The translations under genes and the position numbers were made by a program. A DNA stretch of 64,000 nucleotides. Origin: UBA3210 sp048359995. Its GTDB lineage: Bacteria; Bacillota_I; Bacilli_A; RFN20; CAG-449. Each line of letters begins with the position of its first letter. The first letter of the stretch is position 1. The notes beneath the pieces are model-generated. The model saw nothing but the letters and a program-made list of their open reading frames with translations. It was not told where the DNA came from and did not search any database. Positions 8,904 through 15,251 of the stretch are shown piece after piece. The stretch lies in contig DBGCPK010000017.1 in the NCBI GenBank assembly GCA_048359995.1, forward strand, positions 1 through 64,000, read 5' to 3'.

Positions 8904-10218
8904 CGTTCGTTTTTCCTTTCTTTTCGCTCCTTCGGATCAATGACACCGAAATCAAAGACAAGAGAATCAAAATCAGCGCGCCGACAAAGATCGCCGGATT
9001 GACTACATAGGTGTATCCGTCGGGAACGAGGACGTCGGCCATGTCGTAAGAAAAATTTCCGGAAATCATCACCGCGCCGATCCAAGGACCGATCAACATC
9101 GGAATGAGAACCTGCGCGAACATTTTAATCCCCTGATAAGAACCCACTTTGTCCGGCGGAGTCAAGTCGCGCATCTTGGCGTTGAAGACCGCGGCGGAAG
9201 ATAAATACCCGCTCATCATGAGAAGAGAACCGACGAAGATGAGCGCGATATGGCGGCTCAGAAAAGTAAAAGAAAGCAACAGCAATCCCGACGAAAGAAT
9301 CAAAAGAGAAGGGACGATGGTTTTGACGAATCCGAAACGGTCGTACAGTCTTCCGTAAAAGAAAGTGAAAAGAGCCGCGAGAACGATCGCCGGCGCCATA
9401 ACGAAGACGTAGGTATCCATTCCGAACGTCGATCCGGGAATGTAGATCTGATAGTATTGAACCAAAAAGGTCATGAAAATCTGAATCGCGATGCCGAAAA
9501 GGGCGAAAGAAAGATAACAAAGGTAAAGAGAGCGGTTGGCCTTGACGGAAGAAATGCGGAAGCCGTAGAGAATTCTGCTGAAATAGCGGGTTTCTTCGCT
9601 CTTCTTCGGGCTTTCTTCGATGGAGAAGAATCCGACGATTCCGGCGATGAAAGTCAAAGCGCCGATGATCAGAAAGAGAATCCACCACGATCCTTTTTCG
9701 GCAAAGCCGGAGAGCAAACCGAAGACGATCAAAATGGCCAGAAGCGGCATCATCGAATTGATGCCTTCGACTTTACCGCGGTTCGTGGAATCGGTGCAAT
9801 CGGTAATCCACGAATTGAAACAAGCGTCGTTCGCGCTGCTTCCGAAAAAGGTCATCAAACAATCGAAGAAGATGACCATGGCGATGCCGACCGCGCAAGC
9901 ATCGATCGAGGCGGGAACAATCGAAGAAATGGTTTCTTCGCTGAAAAGACAAAACGCCGAGATGGTTAATCCCCATACGATATAACCCAGCCAGATGAAG
10001 ATTTTTCTTTTGCCCACCTTATCGGAAAAAGCTCCGACCAAAAGCGTCGTCAGCGTCGCGACGACGGCGCTTAGAGAAACCATCAACGCGACATAAAACT
10101 GACTCGCGCCGAATTCCTGAGAGATGAAGACGTTGAAATACATATTTTCCACGACCCACGCGATCTGTCCCAATAGAGAAAAGAGAACCAGACTGAAATA
10201 GAATTTTCGTTTATTCAT
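8878..10218 (-). CDS. MFS transporter, probably a sugar/glycoside importer
   Basis: 446 residues with about 12 membrane helices and the MFS motif-A-like loop GAFSDKVGKRKIF between helices 2 and 3, repeated weakly as GRLYDRFG in the second half. A strong AAGGAG lies 10 nt before the ATG at 10218. It is the first gene of a two-gene operon with the GH2 enzyme, which suggests import of the substrate that the hydrolase cleaves; this is inference from context. The C-terminal tail is basic (RRSEKKGKTNDESKR). Confidence 0.85.
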   Translation of the reverse strand: MNKRKFYFSLVLFSLLGQIAWVVENMYFNVFISQEFGASQFYVALMVSLSAVVATLTTLLVGAFSDKVGKRKIFIWLGYIVWGLTISAFCLFSEETISSIVPASIDACAVGIAMVIFFDCLMTFFGSSANDACFNSWITDCTDSTNRGKVEGINSMMPLLAILIVFGLLSGFAEKGSWWILFLIIGALTFIAGIVGFFSIEESPKKSEETRYFSRILYGFRISSVKANRSLYLCYLSFALFGIAIQIFMTFLVQYYQIYIPGSTFGMDTYVFVMAPAIVLAALFTFFYGRLYDRFGFVKTIVPSLLILSSGLLLLSFTFLSRHIALIFVGSLLMMSGYLSSAAVFNAKMRDLTPPDKVGSYQGIKMFAQVLIPMLIGPWIGAVMISGNFSYDMADVLVPDGYTYVVNPAIFVGALILILLSLISVSLIRRSEKKGKTNDESKRIDA

Positions 10219-10240
10219 TCCTAAAACTCCTTACGAAACC

Positions 10241-10269
10241 ATTATAATCGACTTTTTTCGATTTATCCA
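10241..10269 (-). promoter_or_regulatory. Promoter of the MFS-GH2 operon
   Basis: On the minus strand, TATAAT (10246-10241) lies about 20 nt before the start codon region, with a weak -35 TGGATA 17 nt further upstream. No obvious operator palindrome is visible. Confidence 0.5.
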
Positions 10270-10590
10270 TAACGGATTGAACGGAAGGTCGATTCGGTTT
10301 GTTTCGGGGGAAAAGGTTTTAAGATTTTGCGGTGCGTTGACAATGTCGCCCGCTAGAAAGCGGTTTTCAAGAGAAACGGGTGAAGAAAACGCGAACGAAT
10401 TCCTAGAAATCTTGAATTCGATCGAAAAAAACGCGTTTTCTATCGCAAAGAATGCGCTTCAAACGCCCGATTCGACGGTTTCAAAGCCGGTTTTCTCGAT
10501 TTTTTATCGTTATTCTTCGTTTTTTTGTTGAAAATCTCGGTCGAAAAAAATTATAATATTCTTGACAACAAGAATTTCGGAGGAAAAAAT
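10270..10590. other. Intergenic region between divergent operons
   Basis: It holds the promoter for the gene at 10591 and the 5' flank of the MFS operon. An 84-codon open frame (10277-10531) lacks a ribosome binding site and protein-like composition, so I do not call it. I see no recognisable RNA family, though several short G+C-rich hairpins (for example around 10350-10400 and 10480-10510) are possible. Confidence 0.45.
10528..10557 (+). promoter_or_regulatory. Promoter of the acidic-linker membrane protein gene
   Basis: TTGAAA (10528-10533), an 18-nt spacer and a perfect TATAAT (10552-10557) precede the gene whose SD GGAGG is at 10579-10583. Confidence 0.65.
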
Positions 10591-11760
10591 ATGAAACAAA
10601 TCAGGAAATTGGCGACATTGGCACTGATTGCCGTCGTATCGTTGCTGATCATGAAATTGAGCGGTGTTCGATATTCCAAGTCCTTTGAGGAAATTGTCAA
10701 TATTGGCAAGGACTGCATCGATTATCTGGGCGCTTGGAAAGGACTATCGGCAGGGAAAATCGTCATTCACATCGTGGTCATCGTCGTAGGAGTTGCTTTG
10801 GTGGCGCTTCCTCTCGTCGGATTGATCCGCTCGTTGATGAAACTGAAAGAAAAACCAGCTCGCGGACCATTGGATTTTATCAATTGTCTCGCGCTTTCGT
10901 TCCTCGTCGTGGAACTCGGTTATTTCAGCCGTCCGCTTCTCGGAGTTTCTCATTTGACCTATGCCGTCATGGGAGTTCTCGCTCTATGCGCGATTCTGTA
11001 TCAGGTTTTCTGTTTGTTGGAAATCAAAGGTACGGAGGTCGTTGTTGAGAAGATAACCGAAAAAGAAACCGTTTCTTTGGAAGGAAAGACGTTGCACGTC
11101 GTCGCCGGTCAAGACGAATACGATGCCGTCGTAGTCCGTTACGAGGATCCGGTGATCACCGTGGAGACCGAAGAGAAGAAAGCGGTCGTCGAAGAATCGG
11201 TCGAAGAGAAAGTTATCGAAGAAAAATCCGAAGAAGCCGGAAGCGAAACTTCGGAAGCCGTTTCCGAAGAAGCGGAAGAAACCTCGAAAAACGAAGAGGC
11301 GCCGGAAGAGACGCCGGAAGAAAGCGTTTCAAAACCGGAAAAGAGATACATTAAAACTTATCGGGAGAGATTGGGCGAAGCCTCGGACGATCTCAAACAG
11401 AATTATTCCGTACTCAAAAATCAATTGTTGAAGCACCGCAAGGTTCACGCTAGAACTTCGAAATCCTGCGAGACGTTCCGCGTCGGTTACAATGTCGTCG
11501 CCAAAATCGTCGTCGCCGGAAAAGGGTTGAAACTGTATTTGGCAAAAGATCCGTACTCGGTGGATTCGGCCATCTATCACCAGAGAGACGCTTCCAGCAA
11601 AAAGCGTTTCGTCGACGTTCCGTTCGTCGTCAAAGTCAAATCACCGCTTTCGGTCAGAAAAGCCTGCCAATTGATCGATATGGTTTGCGAAGAAAAAGAC
11701 ATCAAATTCAAAACCCGTTATGAGGAAGTCGACTATTCGCAAGTCGGCGTAGAGCAATAA
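10591..11760 (+). CDS. Membrane protein with acidic linker and a conserved C-terminal domain, unknown function
   Basis: 389 residues. The N-terminal third has about four hydrophobic segments (near residues 5-22, 55-75, 90-105 and 115-135). The middle (about 185-250) is a very acidic, low-complexity linker of Glu, Ser and Val. The C-terminal 110 residues form a basic alpha/beta domain (LKNQLLKHRKVHARTSKSCETFRVG, then LKLYLAKDP and VPFVVKVKS). From memory this resembles a domain of unknown function common in Clostridia and Bacilli proteins. The start at 10591 follows GGAGG. Single gene with its own promoter and terminator. The domain design suggests a membrane-tethered cytoplasmic binding module. 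Confidence 0.75.
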   Translation: MKQIRKLATLALIAVVSLLIMKLSGVRYSKSFEEIVNIGKDCIDYLGAWKGLSAGKIVIHIVVIVVGVALVALPLVGLIRSLMKLKEKPARGPLDFINCLALSFLVVELGYFSRPLLGVSHLTYAVMGVLALCAILYQVFCLLEIKGTEVVVEKITEKETVSLEGKTLHVVAGQDEYDAVVVRYEDPVITVETEEKKAVVEESVEEKVIEEKSEEAGSETSEAVSEEAEETSKNEEAPEETPEESVSKPEKRYIKTYRERLGEASDDLKQNYSVLKNQLLKHRKVHARTSKSCETFRVGYNVVAKIVVAGKGLKLYLAKDPYSVDSAIYHQRDASSKKRFVDVPFVVKVKSPLSVRKACQLIDMVCEEKDIKFKTRYEEVDYSQVGVEQ

Positions 11761-11764
11761 GTTC

Positions 11765-11792
11765 AGACCACTTCGCGTGGTCTTTCTTTTTA
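11765..11792 (+). terminator. Intrinsic terminator
   Basis: AGACCAC (11765-11771) and GTGGTCT (11777-11783) form a 7-bp stem with loop TTCGC, then TTCTTTTT. The T-run touches the start codon of the next gene. Confidence 0.85.
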
Positions 11793-12238
11793 TGATGAAA
11801 ATCTGTGTAGTCAGTGATTCGCACGGCGATCGCGAAATTCTTCAAACCATTTATCTCCGCCATCGGGATTGTCACATCTATTTGCATTTGGGCGACAGTC
11901 AATTGGAAGAAAGGTGGATTGCCCCTTTTGTTTCCGTAAAAGGGAACTGCGATTATTTCAGCGATTATCCCTTGTTCCGCATCGTCGATACGCCCTATGG
12001 AAAGATTTACGCGGAACACGGTCATCGCGCGGGAAAAGTCGACATCGATTTTTTGAAAAGAAACGGATGCAAGATTCATTTAAGGGGACATACGCACGTT
12101 CACGATTTGGAAAAAAGAGGAGAGTATTTCTTCGCCAATCCGGGTTCGCTTACCCGACCACGCGACGGAACAGGAGGTACATATCTTCTCATCGAATTGA
12201 CGGAAACCGCCGCGGAATTCATTTTCAAAGAAGTATAG
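11792..12238 (+). CDS. YfcE/MJ0936-type metallophosphodiesterase
   Basis: A 148-residue calcineurin-like phosphoesterase with the metal-binding series SDSHGD, LGDS, KGNCD, EHGH and RGHTH, and the family C-terminal NPGSLTRPR. These small enzymes use two divalent metals and cleave phosphodiesters in vitro; the natural substrate is generally unknown. In other Firmicutes a similar gene often lies near the RdgB-type nucleotide hydrolase gene, not seen here. The start is ATG at 11792 or 11795. There is no SD, because the preceding terminator fills the leader. It is followed 12 nt later by a gene with a good SD. Confidence 0.85.
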   Translation: MMKICVVSDSHGDREILQTIYLRHRDCHIYLHLGDSQLEERWIAPFVSVKGNCDYFSDYPLFRIVDTPYGKIYAEHGHRAGKVDIDFLKRNGCKIHLRGHTHVHDLEKRGEYFFANPGSLTRPRDGTGGTYLLIELTETAAEFIFKEV

Positions 12239-12250
12239 GAGGAAAGAAAA

Positions 12251-12550
12251 ATGTGGGAAAGCGCGAGATTGAAACACCCGAGTGTCATTCTGGCATTGGA
12301 ATTCGAAGACTTCGCCCGTATCGAGGTGGATAAAACGCTGAAAGGGACGATTCCTCAGTATGGAGTCGCCGTGGAAATTTTCGATTATATGAGCGACGCA
12401 ATCACGCTTTATTCCCTTAAAGACGTGGAATCGGCGTTGGAGACGATCAAAAAAGCGATCGAAACGTTTTATGACGAGATGCCTTTGATGAACGATCGGG
12501 AAATCGAAGAATGGATCGACAACTTTCAAGATACTCTCGGCGCGATTTAA
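12251..12550 (+). CDS. Small hypothetical protein
   Basis: A 99-residue, mostly helical, acidic protein starting MWESARLKHPSVIL, with no signal peptide or membrane segment. The start follows AGGAGGAAAGAAAA. It is probably co-transcribed with the phosphodiesterase gene 12 nt upstream. The last codons overlap the end of the convergent antiporter gene by 4 bp. I recognise no family. Confidence 0.6.
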   Translation: MWESARLKHPSVILALEFEDFARIEVDKTLKGTIPQYGVAVEIFDYMSDAITLYSLKDVESALETIKKAIETFYDEMPLMNDREIEEWIDNFQDTLGAI

Positions 12551-13557
12551 AGCGCGAGATAGATCAAATATCCGGAAAAGGTCAGTAAACCCAGAAGAAC
12601 GGTGAGAATGTAAAATCCGACGTTCTTCTTTTTTTCGCCTCGATTGTCGACGGCTTTCTTTTTGACGAGCAGGAGAACGAATACGGAGATCAAGCCCGCG
12701 ACAGTCAGAATCGTCATCATCATCGATTCGTATTCCCTTTGAATGATCAGAGAGCGATCGAAAGAGAGGAGTTCGCCGATGCCGATGATGCAGAAATTGA
12801 ACAGGCACGATCCCAAAATATCGCCGAAAGATGCGTTGTAATTGCCTCTTCTGCACAGAGAAATGCAGGAAACCAATTCCGGAAGAGAAGTAGCGACAGC
12901 CAGAAAAAGCGCGCCGGCGACGGTGGCGTCCAACTGAATCTCATCGGCGATCCGATCGGTGACGTACGTGATCGAAATCGAGGCGGCGATCAAAACGAGC
13001 GCGCACAGAGTAAAGCGGAAGGCGATCTGTTTGATCGATAACGAAGAGGAAGTTTCCTCTTTTTCTTCTTCCTCCGAGGATTTCGGTTGGAAAAAGAGGA
13101 TCAAAGAGTAAACGACAAGCGCGCCGAGGCAGATCAGATTCACCGGCCCGATCTGAGGCTGAAAGCGGCTAGGAACGAAGAGACCATAAGCGATCAAAGC
13201 GTAAATTAAGGCAAGGCCGAGAAATGTAAAAAAGTGGCTTTTATATTCGATTTTCGCTTCGGCGAACGCTTTGAATCCGAAAACCAAACAGATTCCCAAT
13301 ACCATCAGGTTGAACAGATTCGAGCCGAGAATATTGCCGACGACCAAACTGTTCTCGTGAACGATGAGAATGGCGGATATCGAAGTAAAGAGTTCGGGAA
13401 GGGAAGTGACTGCCGCGAGGAGAACGCCGCCTAAAAACGCTCCGGAGATTTTGGTCTTCTTATCCAAAAGGTCGATGTACAATCCGAGTTTGTCGGAGAG
13501 ATAAACGAGCAATCCCGCGAGAAGCAGGTAGGCGATCAGCAAGACGATCAAGGGCAT
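12547..13557 (-). CDS. Ca2+/cation antiporter, CaCA family (YrbG/CaxA-like)
   Basis: 336 residues with about ten membrane helices in two homologous halves. The alpha-1 repeat is GGVLLAAVTSLPELFTSISA with VVGNILGSNLFNL, and the alpha-2 repeat is AGALFLAVATSLPELVS with FGDILGSCLFNF; the paired Glu and Asn residues form the ion site in this family. It probably extrudes Ca2+ (or another cation) in exchange for Na+ or H+. The start was moved to MPLIVLL at 13557, which has TTGGAGG upstream; the longer frame adds a non-membrane basic leader. A hydrophilic loop rich in Glu and Ser separates the halves. Confidence 0.88.
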   Translation of the reverse strand: MPLIVLLIAYLLLAGLLVYLSDKLGLYIDLLDKKTKISGAFLGGVLLAAVTSLPELFTSISAILIVHENSLVVGNILGSNLFNLMVLGICLVFGFKAFAEAKIEYKSHFFTFLGLALIYALIAYGLFVPSRFQPQIGPVNLICLGALVVYSLILFFQPKSSEEEEKEETSSSLSIKQIAFRFTLCALVLIAASISITYVTDRIADEIQLDATVAGALFLAVATSLPELVSCISLCRRGNYNASFGDILGSCLFNFCIIGIGELLSFDRSLIIQREYESMMMTILTVAGLISVFVLLLVKKKAVDNRGEKKKNVGFYILTVLLGLLTFSGYLIYLAL

Positions 13558-13689
13558 AGAGATACCTCCAACTTTTTTTATTCTAACGGATTTCTTTTTC
13601 CGTTTGCAATACAATTCGAAAGATCGCCTTTTTTGAATTGGGCGATGAACCTTTGTTTTCTTTCTTCATATATTAGTTTAGGTGATAAA

Positions 13690-14100
13690 ATGAGAGTAAG
13701 ATATCGTGATGTGGACGTCGACGCTTTGGGGAGAATTATGAGGGCGGAAGCCGTCGGCGAAGGAGTTCTGGGAATGAAACTGGTCGGTAACGTCGTCGTC
13801 AACCGCGTGGTTTACAGTTGCCAGCCGTTCAAAAAGATCGACACGGTTTACAAGGCGGTAATGCAAAAAAATCAATTCGAGGGGACGACGATCAAATTGT
13901 TCACCTCGCAGGCGACCTCGAAAGAGAGAAAACTGGCAATGGATTGCATCAAATTCTGGCGGGGAGATCCGGCAACCCGCGCGCTTTACTTCCAGAATCC
14001 GGGCAAAGGAAAATCCTGCAAGACGGACTGGTACGGCGTTTTGGCGGGGCGTTTCAAGAACCATTGTTTCTACAATCCGGAAGAACTCTGCAATTTATAA
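13690..14100 (+). CDS. SleB/CwlJ-type cell wall hydrolase domain protein
   Basis: 136 residues consisting almost only of the Hydrolase_2 (SleB) domain: LGRIMRAEAVGEGVLGMKLVGNVV with the likely catalytic Glu in RAEA, followed by QFEG, ALYFQNP and the end KNHCFYNPE. The family cleaves peptidoglycan, classically spore cortex during germination. No signal peptide or SPOR-type domain is present, as in CwlJ. The start at 13690 is set by AGGTGAT; the frame extends upstream without SD. With gpr at 59126 it supports a sporulation background, though SleB domains also occur in non-spore proteins. Confidence 0.8.
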   Translation: MRVRYRDVDVDALGRIMRAEAVGEGVLGMKLVGNVVVNRVVYSCQPFKKIDTVYKAVMQKNQFEGTTIKLFTSQATSKERKLAMDCIKFWRGDPATRALYFQNPGKGKSCKTDWYGVLAGRFKNHCFYNPEELCNL

Positions 14101-14120
14101 AAGGCTTCGCGCCTTTTTTT
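14100..14120 (+). terminator. Intrinsic terminator after the SleB-like gene
   Basis: AAGGC and GCCTT flank a TTCGC loop and are followed by a run of T residues, immediately after the stop codon. Confidence 0.8.
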
Positions 14121-14144
14121 CTTTGGAGTTCGATGCGAATTCTT

Positions 14145-14173
14145 TTGCATTGATTTGAAAATCGTGGTATTGT
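14145..14173 (+). promoter_or_regulatory. Promoter of the manganese riboswitch-mntP transcript
   Basis: TTGCAT (14145-14150), a 17-nt spacer and an extended -10 TGGTATTGT (hexamer 14168-14173) place the start just before the aptamer. Confidence 0.6.
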
Positions 14174-14180
14174 TTTACAT

Positions 14181-14317
14181 GTGTGAGGGAGTAGTCAGCG
14201 GAACACGTGGTTGACCTACATGCTGATCGGTTCGATCAGGCTCAACCTTAAATGACAAGACTTGCATTTAAAAGCGTAGAAAGAGTTTCTATCTTTTTAA
14301 ATGCGAGCCTTTTTTTT
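14181..14317 (+). promoter_or_regulatory. Manganese riboswitch (yybP-ykoY family) with terminator platform
   Basis: The leader contains the two conserved blocks of the yybP-ykoY aptamer, GGGAGTAG (14187-14194) and ACAAGAC (14255-14261), separated by a paired arm (GATCGGTTCGATC-type hairpin near 14224-14238). Downstream, GCATTTAAAA (14264-14273) and TTTTAAATGC form a perfect 10-bp stem followed by a run of T residues ending about 14317. The GCAT that can close aptamer helix P1 is also the base of this terminator stem, so Mn2+ binding should favour readthrough. The next gene is mntP, a known member of this regulon. Confidence 0.88.
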
Positions 14318-14328
14318 GGAGAAAGCGT

Positions 14329-14895
14329 ATGAATTTTTATTTGAGAAGTTTGCTTATGGGAATCGGTTTAGCGATGGACGCCTGTGCGGTCAGCATGGCA
14401 AACGGTTTAAAAGAACCGAAGATGAAAGCGGGAAAGATCGTCCTCATTGCCGCGGCTTTCGGCCTCTTTCAGGCGATCATGCCGATCATCGGCTACTTGG
14501 TCGGGCATGCGGTTCTTTCGACTATCGAACCGTTTATCCCTTGGATCGCTTTGGTAATTTTGGGTTTCATCGGAGGAAAGATGGTTTACGAGGGAATCCG
14601 AAATAAGAGAGAAGATGAAGAGAAAGGGCATACGCTTACGTTATGGGAATTATTCGTGCAGGCGATTGCGACTTCGATCGACGCGCTTTCGGCGGGAATC
14701 GCTTTCGCGGACTATGATATTTCTCAGGCGATGATCGCCGCGAGTTTGATTATGGCGGTAACCTTCGTCATCTCATTCATCTCCGTCTTCATCGGGAAGA
14801 AATTCGGAGACAAACTGGGAAGGAAGGCCGTGATTCTCGGCGGTTTGATTCTGATCGGCATCGGCTTGGAGATCTTTTTCACCGGAATTCTGTAA
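14329..14895 (+). CDS. mntP: Manganese efflux pump MntP
   Basis: 188 residues with six membrane helices in two repeats (LAMDACAVSMANGL and SIDALSAGIAF carry the conserved acidic residues). MntP exports Mn2+ and protects against manganese overload. The SD GGAG sits directly after the riboswitch terminator T-run, 9 nt before ATG. Family, riboswitch and gene position agree. Transcription probably ends in the AT-rich stretch before the csoR promoter, where only a weak AAAGA/TCTTT hairpin is visible. Confidence 0.94.
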   Translation: MNFYLRSLLMGIGLAMDACAVSMANGLKEPKMKAGKIVLIAAAFGLFQAIMPIIGYLVGHAVLSTIEPFIPWIALVILGFIGGKMVYEGIRNKREDEEKGHTLTLWELFVQAIATSIDALSAGIAFADYDISQAMIAASLIMAVTFVISFISVFIGKKFGDKLGRKAVILGGLILIGIGLEIFFTGIL

Positions 14896-14909
14896 AAGAA
14901 AAAAATCTC

Positions 14910-14938
14910 TTTTATTATACCTACACGGGGTATATAAT
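14910..14938 (+). promoter_or_regulatory. csoR-copA promoter with CsoR-type operator
   Basis: TATACC (14916-14921) and GGTATA (14929-14934) form an inverted repeat with a G/C-rich centre, like known CsoR boxes. It overlaps the -10 TATAAT at 14933-14938, so bound CsoR would block RNA polymerase and Cu(I) would release it. The -35 region is T-rich and weak. Confidence 0.7.
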
Positions 14939-14957
14939 AAAGATGAGGTGAATGAAA

Positions 14958-15251
14958 ATGAATTCCATGCATGAGTGCAGAACGAAAAAACGAACCGAAG
15001 AAGGGAAGAAATCGCTGGTGAACCGAATGAATCGGATCATCGGGCAGATGAACGGCGTCAAGACGATGATCGAGAACGACCGATATTGCGACGACGTTTT
15101 GATTCAACTTTCGGCGATCGACAAGGCGATCAAAAGCCTTGCCAACGTCATTCTCGACGAGCATATTCACTCTTGTCTGATCGAAAGCATTCAGAACGGA
15201 GATTACGAAGCTCTCGACGAGATCACGGATCTGTTCAGGAGGTTTCAATGA
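14958..15251 (+). CDS. csoR: Copper-sensing repressor CsoR
   Basis: A 97-residue all-helical protein of the CsoR/RcnR family. The Cu(I) ligands Cys-His-Cys are present as C44, H69 and C73 (RYCDD and DEHIHSC), almost the same numbering as B. subtilis CsoR. ATG at 14958 is 7 nt after GAGGTG; the ATG at 14952 would be only 1 nt from it. It represses its own operon with copA, from which it is separated by an ATGA overlap. An additional Cys at position 7 is not part of the known site. Confidence 0.92.
   Translation: MNSMHECRTKKRTEEGKKSLVNRMNRIIGQMNGVKTMIENDRYCDDVLIQLSAIDKAIKSLANVILDEHIHSCLIESIQNGDYEALDEITDLFRRFQ

Noticed and set aside
10277..10531. 84-codon ORF in the gap before 10591
   Set aside because: No ribosome binding site, low-complexity composition, and it would sit across the promoter of the next gene.
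12080..12856. 258-codon minus-strand frame across the small hypothetical and antiporter end
   Set aside because: Arg/His-rich composition typical of a shadow frame; it covers parts of three better genes.
14975..15247. Upstream in-frame extension of copA
   Set aside because: It runs in another frame through csoR; the AGGAGG and GMTCAAC domain fix the start at 15248.
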